This document shows positions 1-12,200 of a stretch of DNA of 64,000 nucleotides, piece by piece (the first letter of the stretch is position 1; every line of letters begins with the position of its first letter). A program made the position numbers and the translations under genes. The notes beneath the pieces were generated by a model. The model was not told the origin of the DNA. It saw nothing but the letters and a program-made list of their open reading frames with translations, and did not search any database. The stretch comes from Sinohyriopsis cumingii (taxonomy: Eukaryota; Mollusca; Bivalvia; Unionida; Unionidae): assembly GCA_028554795.2 (NCBI GenBank), contig CM068826.1:101496346-101560345 (forward strand), in the 5' to 3' direction.

Positions 1-369
1 TTGTGCAATACATTTCTTTTTCCTTGTTGGTGAAGACATTTTTAAGATGTAGTGCTGGTTAGGTCCCAGTTTCTCTCAAAAGCATTTGTAAAACTACTCT
101 TATACATATAGATTAAAATATGCTAAAATGCCTGCTACCAGGCCAACTGTACCAATCAGCTATAGTTCCACTAATATCGTGACTAGCAGTACTGGACCGT
201 TATGGTAACTGCTGATACCACAACTAGCGCTTAACATAAAATTGGTTATTTTATTAAAGATTTAAAATAATTAAGAATTGTGGAATTTGTGAATTTTTTT
301 GCATGCAGCATGAATCCATGAATCGCTGAAAAAGTCATGAAATTCATGCCAAAATTGTGAGGGTTGGCA
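1..369. other. Non-coding DNA, nothing recognised
   Basis: AT-rich sequence with stops in all frames and no repeat or splice-like structure that I recognise. Confidence 0.5.
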
Positions 370-475
370 GCTATGGTGATATAGGACTTATCTTGTGGTG
401 GTATAGGACTGTATTTTGTGGTGGTAAAGGTCTCTTTTGTGGTGGCATAGGATTGTATCTTGTGATGGTAAAGAG
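370..475. repeat. Short degenerate minisatellite, about 23 bp unit
   Basis: Four to five imperfect units built on TTGTGGTGGTATAGGA-like words repeat at roughly 23 bp spacing. The short open frames across it are a by-product of the repeat. I see no gene here. Confidence 0.6.
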
Positions 476-804
476 AGCTTGGTCCCTCTCTCTCCCTCTC
501 AAGTTTGGTTTCTTTGTTGCCAAGATTAGTGAAAAGTGTTGGTTTTTTTTCTCTTTCTAAACACAGCCATGTTGGTGATTTTTGGAGCCCAAGTTTTTTG
601 TTACCTTCTGACACACTATGCTATGGAAGGTATGACAAAGCAAAAGCCTGTGTTCTCCTAAAACTCTCAAACTGCTACATCTATGGGTCATTTTTCTTAA
701 TTTAACTTACATACATAAAGTCACTAAAAAGAATACTAATCTATGGTCACTATAGTGTTCTTTATAGGCTAAATGCACTGAATGGTTTTAAGCCAAATGT
801 GTTT
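476..804. other. Non-coding DNA, nothing recognised
   Basis: No coding, RNA or repeat signal that I can support. Confidence 0.45.
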
Positions 805-1072
805 AGGGGCCTTGGCTGGTTCGGTGGTCTAAGGTGCTAACCTCTACAGATCATTGACATCTCACCTCTGTCCACATTGGCTCATGGTCAGCATGGGTAT
901 GTGAGAAAGATTGCTAGTAACTTCCCCTGGGTCAAATGTTCTTCCCTGTAACTTCCCCTGGGTCAAACGTTCTTCCCAGTTTCTTCCTCCACCAAATATA
1001 CTAGCTGTCATGTATAGTCTATCATGCTCTGAAAAATCGCATCAAACCCCACAAAATCAAAACAAACCAAAC
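805..1072 (+). mobile_element. SINE-A copy (tRNA-derived, diverged)
   Basis: Starts with a decayed tRNA-like head (GGGGCC, then TTCGGTGGTCTAAGGTGCTAA, a Leu/Ser-type A box region). It continues with the family body (GTATGTGAGAAAG, TTCTTCCTCCACC, ATGTATAGTCTATCATG) and ends in an ACAAAATCAAAAC tail equivalent to the (AAC)n tail of better copies. The B-box region has decayed. A 31 bp internal segment is tandemly duplicated at 917-978, which is unique to this copy. Confidence 0.8.
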
Positions 1073-1850
1073 CTAATGTCTTACCAATCAAATTAAGTCG
1101 TCCCTTCACTTTCTACAGTGCTATCACTTCATTTGTTAATTCAAACATCCATATGCAGATAACTATGGTATGATCTCATTACTGTCATCAGCTAGTAACA
1201 CTGTTTTTTATGTGATTTATTCACCCATTATCCATTTCATTCCTATGCTGATATTAATATGGTATTTATCCCTCTAAAAAGCCCAGGGAATTGTCTTATT
1301 GATTTCTCATATTTCACACACTGGTCTTCATTCAGAAAATGTAAATTACATTGAAACAAGATACAGACACTGAAGGAGGATATTAAGCCATTTTAAGCCT
1401 GGTCTAAATGAATAACCTTTAACAGCAGCATTGCCCCCGCACCCTCACCCTTCATTCCTTTTTAAGAAACTCGAAATATCCACCAAACTTTTTTGATGCT
1501 ATATATCACCCTAAGTGCTCTCGCTTTCTGTAAAAGTTCACGTCTGGGAAAAATGTCAACATGTAAGTATTGTGAAACTCAAAGGAATATTATTTAAACC
1601 TGTATATAGGGGACACCAAAGTGACCACCATATTTAGTCCTTTAAGGACAGGTGTCCTTCACATGAAGGTTATTATTTGGTTTAACTCATAATTTTTTTT
1701 AATGTTATCCTATATCAGGAGATCTCCTTAATATGGTGGTAGCCATTAAAAAAGGTCTAATTTCATTTTCTTTGCTAACGATTAGTCATAATCATCGTAT
1801 GTCATCAATTTATTAATTCTTTGATTAACATCTTTTTCATCTCGCTTATT
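1073..1850. other. Non-coding DNA, nothing recognised
   Basis: AT-rich, with no open frame of note and no repeat family that I can match elsewhere in the window. Confidence 0.5.
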
Positions 1851-2032
1851 CAGGGGTGTCCAACCTTTCTGTGCAAGAGTCCACATTGCAATGTTGTTTT
1901 CACCCATGATGCATGTAAGCAAATTTAGTACAGATAATGCAGTAGTTAGGCACAAGTCGTAAAAGATTGGTGTGCCAGACAGAAACCTTTGGCGGGCCAG
2001 TTCTGGCCCATCAGCCATATATTGGAGAACAG
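1851..2032 (-). mobile_element. hAT-like MITE relic
   Basis: Begins with CAGGGGTGTCCAACCTTT. Near the other end it carries GGCGGGCCAGTTCTGGCCC followed by a decayed inverted terminus (ATATTGGAGAACAG). A CAGGGGTGTC end paired with an internal GGGCCAG..CTGGCCC palindrome is the usual look of short non-autonomous hAT elements (family knowledge). No clear 8 bp target duplication survives. A 90-codon minus-strand frame (1782-2054) crosses it and I treat that as spurious. The strand given is arbitrary. Confidence 0.5.
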
Positions 2033-3844
2033 ATTTAGTGACTATTGATGCCAAATATCATCATTTTTAAATAACAGCATCTATAAAGTTTCTATCTTTT
2101 GATGAGTTTAATGAAAATGGATTCATTTTATTTTCTAAAGAAAGTACAAGTATAGGTAAAGGGTCAACTGTCAACTATTTTTTTCAGATAAATACAAAAA
2201 ATGCTCACATAAATTTATAGCATTTATGTCACAAGTTTATGGTGACAAGCTCTCTATGCCATTTTGAGGACTAAAAACAGTGAAAGTAATTATAAGAAGG
2301 TTTTGGATGTACATACATTCAGGTCGATATAAAGGTGACACACAAGGTATAAACAGGTTGGGCTGGGACCTGACCGAGTTTTTCTATCAATGGCAACATG
2401 TGTTTGGTGTTCACAGTCAATACATGAGTTGAGACAGTCAGATCACTGTCACATTTTCATAAGCTCCATAAGTACCCCTAAAGAAACGAAGTTATGAAAT
2501 TATGATATTTTGACCTCTATGATGACTGAAAAGCTAAAATCAGAGCAGTCTATTTATCCATATAATACTCCCGGCCAATAAATAAGTTTTCAAGAGTTCA
2601 GTGCTCTCCCTACACAAATAGTAGCAAAGAATTAACCATTCTCAAGAAAAATTGCCAATGAAAGTAAATATTTTGTCTAACCTACATATCATGACAAAGG
2701 CAATATCCTTGCAAGCAAATGCCAACAAAACCCCCTTCAGATGAATGAAAATTTAATCTATAGCTTAAACACTTGATAGCAATATTATTGAATAATCCAA
2801 CACAACAGAAGCAGTCAAGTCTGGTTTATTTGAATACTGAAATAATATTGACTTATCACACATATTCAACAAACTTGTTTTCTTTGAAGTCTTTTCAAAG
2901 ATTTTAGCACAGAAAGTTTAATCTTAATTTGTATCAGTTGGTCTTATTTAAAATTACTTGTATTTTCATGCAATCACAATCGTGATTCATGATGTACATG
3001 ATGATTACAGTTACACTTAGGATGTTTAGCTGATAAAATAGCGAGATTTGTCCTTCAAGTCACAGTGATTCACGAATGACAATTCAGTACAGAATAACTA
3101 CATTTAAACAAAGGAATTCTAAATACCTGGCATTATTCAAATATCTTTCACAGTCAAAGAAATAATGTCTCTAGCCTGAAAATTCTATAAAAAAAAACTA
3201 TTTAAAAAATGTAGGGCTCTGAGCATTTACGTCAAGATTTTCAAGAGCTATTGTATATAAGCAAAAATCTTTTCAAAGTCTTTTATCGATAAGCTATCAT
3301 TTGGAATTACATGTAGTGGCAGTAGATAATATTAGCAAAACTATTTTCAATGTCTCCCTCAAGCAACCCTTCATACTCAGTCGATACAATTATTCTATTT
3401 TTAAAAAATGTTCAGTAGCATGTCTAACAAGAAAGCATTTTAAAGTATTGAAATTTAACCTGGGGCAGTGCAATGCATGACTAAGTGCTGAAGTTTGTCT
3501 TTCCTATAAATATAATAAAACTTCAAATATCTATATACAAATTATCCAGACTTTTCATTCACAGTTCTGTGCACAACAAGATCAACAGTTAGATGTCCTG
3601 ATTTTTACCCTTCTTTCCTACAGGAAGATACCCAAGATTTCACCTCCTTGACTAATTGAAGATCATGTATAATGTGCCACCTACAATTTCAAGCCCTACC
3701 CATCAGTTATAAAACTATAGACTTTACTAGCTCTGCTAAAATCTGTACTGCATTTCTGAAGTTCATTACTGTACCACTTTTATGCAGAATTCAGTTATAG
3801 AAGCTTTAAAGATTACGGTAAATTAGGTGAAGGTCTCTATGACA
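2033..3844. other. Non-coding DNA, nothing recognised
   Basis: About 1.8 kb of AT-rich sequence without long frames, tandem repeats or recognisable element ends. Confidence 0.5.
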
Positions 3845-4086
3845 TGTTGTTATTGTTTGTCTGGCTAATGCTATATTTCTCCACATGACAGGCTATACAT
3901 TGCAGCAAGTATATTTCGTGGAAGAACCCAGGAAAACCCTGAGGAAGAAACACCATCCCAGCTAGAGGCAAACTTTCTCACATACCCATGTTCGCTGAAC
4001 CTGAGACTCGAACCCATGCAGACAAAGGTGAGGTGTGAATGATCTATAAAGACCTGCTCTTTAAACCACTTGGTCACTCAGGGTCC
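3845..4086 (-). mobile_element. SINE-A copy, near full length, minus strand
   Basis: On the minus strand it runs from a GGGACCC head, through the B-box-like GGGTTCGAGTCTCAGG and GTATGTGAGAAAGTT, to an AACAATAACAACA-type tail. All family blocks are present in the right order. A 68-codon minus-strand frame over it is only the SINE read through. Confidence 0.85.
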
Positions 4087-4435
4087 CTTCTATGATGTAT
4101 TTTTCCAAGGACTGTATATACAGTTCAGTCAGGAAATATTTGAAAATGTCATTATTATTTTCTTAAAATGTTCATCTGATTTTTGACCCCCTCCCTGAGA
4201 AACCCAGAAGTTGTACCACCCAGGGAATTTTGAAGAAGATAACAGATAAAAGATGGACAGATGGAGGATATTCCAAACAAATTTTAAACAAAACATCAGG
4301 AGAATGTCGTCTTGCCTGCTCAACTATGCACAACCTCCAAATACTGTAAAGTCACTAAGACCTACTTTTATACGTGGTAAGCAGTACCTTCCAAGATGGA
4401 TAAACCATGATTCATGATTGTAAATTAAGCCATAC
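4087..4435. other. Non-coding DNA, nothing recognised
   Basis: Short spacer between two SINEs, with no signal. Confidence 0.45.
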
Positions 4436-4760
4436 CGCTCAGGTGGCCCCGTGGTTAGAGCGTCCGCCTCAGAAGCAGGAGGTTGTGGGTTTGAACCCCA
4501 GCTGAGTCATACCAAAGACTTACAGAGATGGTATTTACAGCTGCCTCGCTTGGCACTCAGCATTAAGAGGTTAGTGTTAGGGCTGGTCGGCCTGGTGTCA
4601 GGATAATGTGACTGGGTGGGACATCAGGCTATGTGTCTGCGGCATGATGCCCCAGTGCTAGATATCACTATAAACTGCCACACTGCAGACATCGTAACGA
4701 CTTGACTGAAAAATTGTTAAAGCTATGTTAAAAATCCTAAAAACACACACACACACACAT
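4436..4760 (+). mobile_element. SINE-B copy, full length
   Basis: The tRNA-like head has an A-box region (CCGTGGTTAGAGCG) and a near-canonical B box (GGTTTGAACCCC). A family body of about 230 bp follows, containing TTGGCACTCAGCATTAAGAG, GTCAGGATAATGTGACTG, GCATGATGCCCCAGTGCTAG and ATCACTATAAACTGCCACAC. It ends in an (AC)n tail. The head is tRNA-like but is fused to SINE sequence, so it is not a tRNA gene. Other copies lie at 33816, 45203 (minus) and 14826 (minus, truncated). Confidence 0.9.
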
Positions 4761-5932
4761 ACAATCACCATCATTTTCATTTTGGACCAGATAGACATCG
4801 TAACAAGTGTTTCAGTTAAACAAGACCTTTAAGACCCTCCATTCAGTAGAAGTAACAATAATAAGACAGGAATATTTTGGAAAAAGGATTGAATTTTCTT
4901 TTAAAAATAAAGGAAAATTATGTCATTTTTCTAAAGCAAAAATACAGCAATCATAAATTAATATTTAGATGATTTAAAGAACTGTTGATACTGACAAATA
5001 CTCTGAATTCAAACACAAACAGCAAGAACTTCTCAAAGAACTACACTGCAAGGAAAATCACTAACAAAAATGACATCCTCCTCCTCTCTAATACGGATCC
5101 CATATCCTCTTTTATTATTCATTATACATGTAATTTAATGTCAGTATACATCAAATAGGTATATACATGTACCCTTCAGTAAACAATCATCACAAAATGC
5201 CTAACATATAACTCTGAATGTTACCCAAAAAAAATTTACCCTTACAATCTTGACTGAAAGTAGTTTCCAAGTAACTTTGGAAACTTAAAAATACATAGTT
5301 TAGTCTTCCACAGAAGAAATGACTTTTTAATTTGGAAATACATATCACTTGTCAAGAATACACAAGTGGTTCTAATCAAACAGGCAAAGAACAAACTGTC
5401 TGGTCATGTCTTGGATTTCTAGCACAGATGCATTATCAATACATATAAATGCCAATGGAAGCAATTATCCCTACAACTATCATGTAATAAATAGATTCAA
5501 TAAATTCTTGTGCAATTTCTTGAAACTTTGTCAAATTTCTGGGGCATGAGCATATTTCAGGAAACAGAATCTGCTAATACCTGCATTTTATAACCAAGCA
5601 TATTCCCATGTTAGCAAAAATTAAGTGACAACTTTTGTACAAATGGTGCAGAAAGAAACTTTTCAATTAAATTCTGTTGCAAATACCTCCCATGACACTT
5701 GATGCAGCATTATCCAAAATATCTCTCCAGTTTTTCCAACATAACATAAATTGGAAATTTCAGAAAATTACTGAGCAGCTGTTTGTAACAATGTCTTCTG
5801 AGGGAATCTGCTTGGTGTAATTTAACATACTGTTTGGTATAAAATCAAATATTACATCAATCTAGATCTGACACATTATTCTACAACAAATCAGGGTCTA
5901 TGCCTATTTTTCTACCCAAAATTTCATGCAAA

Positions 5933-5936
<4 letters not shown>
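4761..5936. other. Non-coding DNA, nothing recognised
   Basis: AT-rich spacer with scattered TACATGTA words, which are common in mollusc DNA. No element recognised. Confidence 0.5.
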
Positions 5937-5973
<37 letters not shown>

Positions 5974-5983
5974 TAATAATAAT
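5937..5983. repeat. (AAT)n microsatellite
   Basis: About fifteen AAT units with one CAA interruption. Confidence 0.95.
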
Positions 5984-6255
5984 ACAATTTTTTATTGAGG
6001 ATAACTCTATTATTATATACAGCTATATCCCTTGAGGCCCTCTACTATGCATAAAATTCACAAATCACAAAGAATTATCCATCATAACTGCAAAATATTC
6101 TCATGCATGTACTCTCTCACTCTCTCAAAATAAGTATATACATGACACCTGCATAGACATTACTAAAATACATTTCGAAAACTGGATCTTCACTTTAGTT
6201 GGAAGTTTTATGGCACATCAACACAAGTAGGTTCTTTGGCAAGGCAACTGTAGCA
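5984..6255. other. Non-coding DNA between microsatellite and minisatellite
   Basis: Nothing recognised apart from a short CTCTCA run. Confidence 0.4.
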
Positions 6256-6576
6256 CATTGCCTTGCCCAATGACACACCATGAAGTGTACTGCCTTACCC
6301 AGTAACACACCATGAATTACATTCCCTTGCCCAGTGACACACCAAGCAATATAATGTCTTGCCCAATGACATGCCATGGATTATATTTTCTTCACTAATG
6401 TCACACCATGGAAGCATATTGCCTTGACCATTGACACACCATGGAGTATAATGCCTTGCAAAGTGATAAACTATGTAGTATATTACCTTGCAAAGTGACA
6501 TACAATGCAGTGTATTGCCTTGCAAAGTGACACACCATGCTGTATACTGCCTTCCCCAATGACAAGCCATGGAAGC
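6256..6576. repeat. 32-33 bp degenerate minisatellite
   Basis: About ten imperfect units, each built as GCCTTGCCCAATGACACACC followed by ATG and a variable dozen bases. The 60- and 98-codon minus-strand frames (Cys/His/Trp-rich, internally repeated) are translations of this array. The unit is near a multiple of three, which keeps frames open by chance. Confidence 0.85.
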
Positions 6577-6879
6577 AAGAGGATTTAACAAGATATATAA
6601 ATTATTATTTTATCCAGCAAATAAATGTTTCAAAATGGAGGAGGCTTGTTTGATTCATTTGAAATGCATCTCCAAAACTGTATGACCCAAGTACTGAAAA
6701 ATGCTCTTGATTGCATGCCGTTTTTGTGTTGGTCGAGAATTTTGCAATTTCTGGCAGTAACCGAGCATATAGATGGTGTACTGAGAGATTGTCTATGATG
6801 AACATCATTTACATCATTTGGAACAGAGTTGTTTTATTTTGTTATCTACAACTATTGGAAATTATTTAACAATTCCATT
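6577..6879. other. Non-coding DNA, nothing recognised
   Basis: AT-rich. A 67-codon minus-strand frame is present without supporting splice or homology signals. Confidence 0.45.
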
Positions 6880-7356
6880 CGTTCTTCTTCTTCTGGAATA
6901 CTGCTGCACAAGTTGGGATAAAAAGGATTGAAACAATCCACAAACTTTGAAAGAGGGCAGCAAGAATTATCCTAAATTTACTATTTTATACAAAATCCAG
7001 AATTCTATTCTATAAATTGAAATTGCTGAAATTTTAATACCGATTAGCTAACCAAAAGTCCGTATTAAAGTTCAAAATAAAGAATGAACTGTGACCTCAA
7101 TATCTGCATGGAATATCTCATTTTAAGTCAGAAGAACAAAACCTTGGACCTAAAATGAGATCAATTACAAATGATCACAGCAAAACTCATTTTAGAAAAA
7201 CAAATACTTTAACAAAATTATTTGCTTACTCTCTGGCGCTTTTCTATGGAATGTACTGGGAGTACATTCCCAATTATATAAAAACAACAAATCTAAATGT
7301 TTTCCAAACAAAAATACAAGTACTATATTTTTTACAAGAAAAACACATGACTACAG
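6880..7356 (+). pseudogene. Decayed LINE 3' end (C-terminal part of reverse-transcriptase ORF)
   Basis: From 6915 one plus-strand frame runs to the LTR junction with only three in-frame stops. It reads like the C-terminal part of a non-LTR retrotransposon polymerase: IETIHKL, then KRAARIIL, a hydrophobic/basic stretch, PQYLHG, NDHSKTHFRKTNT and FAYSLALFYGMYWEYIPNYI. The order 'KRAARIIL - PxYL - H..R - FsYsga.lWN.lP..i' is the hallmark of the tail of many animal LINE ORF2 proteins (family knowledge from memory; clade not determined). Catalytic RT and endonuclease domains are absent, so this is a 5'-truncated relic. Solo LTR 1 is inserted at its 3' edge. Confidence 0.7.
7352..7356. repeat. 5 bp target-site duplication, left (TACAG)
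   Basis: TACAG directly precedes the TGTGAAGTG start of solo LTR 1 and recurs at 8962-8966. Confidence 0.85.
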
Positions 7357-8961
7357 TGTGAAGTGTCGAATTTTGAATTACAGAAAATTTTAAAGTTGAA
7401 TGAATTGAGCATTAAAATGTTATTGCATTTACGCCAGAAAATCTTTGTGAATGGTCACTTCGACCATTCTTCATTCATCTCCCCCCACGTCAGTGTAAAC
7501 TGCAAAGGGACAGCATTCCAACCCAATGAAACTGACTGAGGTATCTTAACACAGTCCTTAGAAAGTAAACATTTGAGCTACCAACCCTAACCACTTGGTA
7601 GGAACCTATGTCCACTTATCATTTTTTCAAAGGGAAATTGTCACACAATATTGTTCACAGATTCTGAGCTGTCAAAACTTGATGAAAGGAATTATTTCTT
7701 TGGGAAAAATTACGGACCGCTGCCTATGATTGGGCAGAACAGAGTGTACACTTTAGAGCAATCAGACTTTAAAGTGAGAACCTTAGTCGAAATTCTTTAG
7801 TCTGAAATTTTCTAGAAGAGGAAACTTAGTTGACTCCTTGGGGAAGCATAAGGAGATTAGTGCTTTCCTTGTGAAACAAGAAAAGGGACCAGGTGGTCGT
7901 CTTGTAAAAAGAAACACATGTTTAGTGCTAGGACGCACAAGTTCTGAAAGAGAACAGTTAAGGTACGCAATTTTAGTTTCACGTAATATTCTATTATTTG
8001 ATTATTTGTTTTATGCAAATGTGTTTGCTATGACTAGGTTTCCATATTATGTATCGTTTATTCAATTCATGGAGATGTGTTGATGCTTGAGTTGTTATGC
8101 AATTTTTTTTATTCAATTTCATGGAAAGTGTTGATGCTAGAATTATTATGCAATCTACCTTTTAATTGTACAGTTATTAGTTCATTGGTAGAGTTGATCG
8201 CATGCGATCCAAACGTTCATATGTGTAGGATTTCATAGGGTTATATGAAATAACTTCCTTTGTTTGTCAGGATGATATAGTTATCATGTAGTAACATATG
8301 TAAAATAATACAGTAATTTAAGACTTGCCACTGGAAAGCAAGGTCAATGTCCAACCGTACTAAGTCAGAATTTATGCAGTGTGTGGATGCAACATGCTCT
8401 GAACAACGTAAGTGAATTGTATGTACCTCTAGAGACTGGGTATACAGAATTATGGGGTAATTTTGTCCTTTAAGGAACAGCTTTCTGACAGAAAGATGAG
8501 ACAGTCTGGAGACAGAAGTACGGGGAAAGTAAGGACGAGGTCAGAATAAAGGGACCAGGAAGTCCATGATGGGGCAAAGCAGAGAGTTTAGGAAGGATGA
8601 ACTAGGAGATGTTGATATATGGTCAGACAGGAAGGTGATGCAAATCAATCATGGACACTGAGCTCTTTTCACCTCTCGTTATGAAATAAATCCAAATTAG
8701 ACACACCTGTTAAATTCTACTGATCTAATCTAACTTGCATTGGAATTGCTGTTATTAATTTGTTCTGATTAAATTTGTTATTTTCTTGTCAAAAGGGGGC
8801 TCGTGTTGCTTTATTTCTTCCCAGTATTCTCACTCAGTTCTCTGTTGAAATTCCATTCTTTTTTTGCTCCCGCCAGGCTATAATATCGAGGGAGGTTATC
8901 CTCTAGATAATGCCAGCCAAACCCAATTAACCACCCCTCTTACTATGAGGGCGACGTTACA
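7357..8961 (+). mobile_element. Solo LTR 1 (1605 bp LTR retrotransposon LTR)
   Basis: Starts TGTGAAGTG, ends GACGTTACA (TG..CA), and is flanked by exact 5 bp duplications (TACAG). It is roughly 90% identical by eye to the LTR at 17027 over shared parts. An AATAAA at about 8685 is conserved between copies, as is a 3' block beginning GGGGCTCGTGTTG at 8796, which fits a U3-R-U5 layout. A perfect 14 bp palindrome lies at 8196-8209. No gag, pol, primer-binding site or second LTR adjoins it, so it is a solo LTR left by LTR-LTR recombination. A 5 bp duplication fits Gypsy- or Copia-type integrases; the family is not assignable without an internal region. An 81-codon frame at 7838-8083 is inside the LTR. 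Confidence 0.88.
8196..8209. promoter_or_regulatory. Perfect 14 bp palindrome in LTR 1 U3
   Basis: GATCGCATGCGATC. The same palindrome is intact in LTR 2 at 17874-17887, although neighbouring bases differ. Candidate protein-binding site; function unknown. Confidence 0.4.
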
Positions 8962-8966
8962 TACAG
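8962..8966. repeat. 5 bp target-site duplication, right (TACAG)
   Basis: Directly follows GACGTTACA, the 3' end of solo LTR 1, and matches 7352-7356. Confidence 0.85.
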
Positions 8967-9129
8967 TCTGAAACGGCAGTTTTCATTGTAAATAATGAAA
9001 TACATGCACTAGAATTTATTCAGGGAATGCATTTTATATCCACTTTATGCTTATATACTTAGTGTATTTAAACATGCTTTGCTAATTCTAATTGTTTTAC
9101 GTTTTGTACTTGGTGAAATTGTTGCTATG

Positions 9130-9256
9130 CTCATATCAATGTGTACAAAATAGCACTCATATCAATGTGTACAAAATAACGCATATCAATGTTTACAAAA
9201 CTGCACTCATATCATTGTGTACAAAATAACACTCATATCAATGTGTACATAATAAC
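9130..9256. repeat. 26 bp minisatellite, about 5 copies
   Basis: Units of CTCATATCAATGTGTACAAA plus six bases repeat about five times with few differences. Confidence 0.85.
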
Positions 9257-12200
9257 ATTCAAAGATTAAATATAAAATAGATTCAGTTGATAAAATAAAA
9301 TAACTTGTGTTAAAGTCTTCAGGTCCTCTGATTTGGGGAGATTTGTGATTTATCAAAACAGATGACACTTGTTTTATTGTTTGGTCTAATAAGGCAGTAA
9401 ATGCAACCCTCACTCGTCCATTCACTGTTATAGTTTGAATCTTGTATTTCTATTCCTGATTTCATTTCTATTAGATTGTCCATTGTGCAAAATGTTATTG
9501 TTCTTTATTATCCTCTTGTAATTATTATCATCAATGTGTAAATTATTATCTTATTGTCAATCTTAATTACATTAATTTATTATTTGTTTTATCATTCTTT
9601 CATCCCCTTTTCATCTAGTTTAATGTGCATTCCTTTTAATTACCCAACTGACTGGTGAAATCGAAAACTTTCCATATGTTAACTTTTCAGATATTAAAAA
9701 ACTTATATGTATCAAAACTGGCATAAAAAGGTAAAACATTCAACAAAATATATGTATTATAAAGTATACAAGTCATTATGGGATACTGACAAATATCTAT
9801 GCAGAGGATTACCTTTTTCATTCCTGTGGACTTCTATACATCTGGATGTTCTAGCCATAAACTTAATACAGAGGCAGGTACACATGAAGGTAACATTTCC
9901 ACAGAATGATTCCAGAAATACTTTGCTATCAGTTGATGATGAATAATTTCCTTTTTTTTTAAATTTGACTGAGTGAGAAAATGTATTTAGATAAACTCAG
10001 GTCTGCCTGTCCATTATTAGAAAAATTCTAAAGCTTGATTTCATCGTAGTTTTATACGCCATTTATTAGCTTGACAAAAATTCATACTTAATGTCTGACT
10101 GTTATGCTCTAAGAAATGATCTTTTGTGTATGTATTACAGGATGGTAGCCTAAATAATAAGTTTATTTTTATTTCAACTTATAGAGAGAGATTGTAACCA
10201 CCCTTTCAGTTGTAGAATAGAATGACTTTAAAATACTCAATATGATAATTTCTCTCTGGAAAGGATTTAAGACACTGCAGGCTTTTTTTTAGGCATGAGG
10301 TCATTATGCATTGTTACATCCACCTAATCCATGACCTGACCTATTCTCACATCTACTGATTTCATTTTCTTTCCAAAATGCCTCTGGTATTTGCAACATG
10401 TTGAGATAAATGACAATACAATATGAAAATGAGAGATGTCCAAATTATTTAGCTACTTCCATCAATTTCCCTAAATGCAGATATGATTCCTTAAATATGG
10501 GAAAATGATTTTGTGTAAAATCAGAAGACATCGTCCTGCTAAGAAAAAAAATGCATCTTATAAGACTCATTTTGCATTTTTTTAATATTCTTATCTATAT
10601 GCATAGTGTATAAAGGATTCCAAATGTGATATCACCACGACAACGTATTCACTTGTGAGGAGAATGAATAAAATACCTACAAACTCAAAGTACTGTCTTA
10701 TCAGGATCTATCACTGTTTAATCTACTTACAGTAATGCACAGCAGTGACCTTAATCTGACTTATTATTATTAACGTTGTATAAAGAACAATTATTTTTAA
10801 TTGTTTAGTATGAGACAGAAGTCCCAGCCATTTTGCATCCAATCTATCCCAGAGTTCATAGTGCTGTGATATATTTAGGTCTAGATCAAATGTAATGTCA
10901 AGTTAATGACAGAATAATGAATTTGTGAATGAGTTTTCAAGGATGTGTTTTGATTAATGAAAAGATATTTCATTATCTTTTAACAGATCTCAACAGGCCA
11001 GTTTTGCAATGCATGAAAATAATGATCTCACTTTATCCAACAAAATCATCAAATTTCAAAATGAAGCACTCACTGATGGGATATTATATTCTGACATTAT
11101 TTATACATGTAAAAATAAACACACTCATTACATGTATGCATAAAACATGTTGATATTTATATAAAACATCCAAGTAAATAACACAAAACAAACAGCTTCA
11201 AATGAAGCATTAACAACTAATAGTTTTTAAATTTTCTTCAGTTAATCAATCAGTGAAATTATGAACTTTAAAACATATTTTTTTTAATTATATTAGTTTC
11301 TATATTTTTTATTTCCACATTTTTCTAAATGTTACAAATATACAAATCTGTAATGTGAGATGGACTCTCATCATGCGAAACAGAATTATGTCCACGAAAG
11401 TAAGTATCAGCTTGCATAAAACCAGATACAGACTGTTTTTCTAACATGGCACACCCTGAATATTGTTAGGTTCCATAGTGATACTGCGCATTTTCATTTA
11501 AAATGTATCACTGCTTATAATAGCTTCATGCATCCTTTCAAATTATTCAGACAACTATAGTTGCATACTTGTAACTAATCAAATAAAAAGAGGCAACTTT
11601 GTTTCATGAAATCATAACTTTGTTTATTTATACATTTCCTTGTGGGGACAATATAACAGAGCTTCTCTATAATTTTCATGCATACAGTATATTTCACGAA
11701 ATGGGGTATTTGTTTTAAGCATTTCACTGCCACTTAGTCTATATCCAAAGCTTGTTAGATTTCTTTATAACTTTCATAGCATGGTGCTTTACTCAGACAG
11801 TGTTGTAAAAGGCAAGCATAAATTTGGGACTAGTGAATAGTTTTAGGTGGCCAACGTTTTTTATTTACTGTTGGTGTGGTTTTGATTATGTGTTTGCACA
11901 TATTGGATGTGTATAGTGATGATATATAATAATACTAAGCTACCAACTATGTTTTTCTTTTTAAAATATTAAATATGCTTTTCAAATTATTGTTCTTTTC
12001 CTTATTTTGTAATCACCATCATTATTTGTCCATTAACCTTATTCTGATTGTGTCTTAACCATCTGCATGCCAGAAGCTGTGAATCTGATCAAGGAACATG
12101 AATACTGAAAAGTATATTACTAAACAGAAAAACTTGTTGGAAAATAAGTGTATGTAAACTTAAGAAATCTGATGAAGAAAAAAAGCATATCATATATACT

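Noticed and set aside
1782-2054. 90-codon minus-strand frame with protein-like composition
   Set aside because: Most of it is a hAT-like MITE, including its GGGCCAG..CTGGCCC palindrome.
4438-4510. tRNA gene with A and B boxes
   Set aside because: The tRNA-like part is the head of SINE-B, is joined to a repeated body, and does not close a proper acceptor stem.
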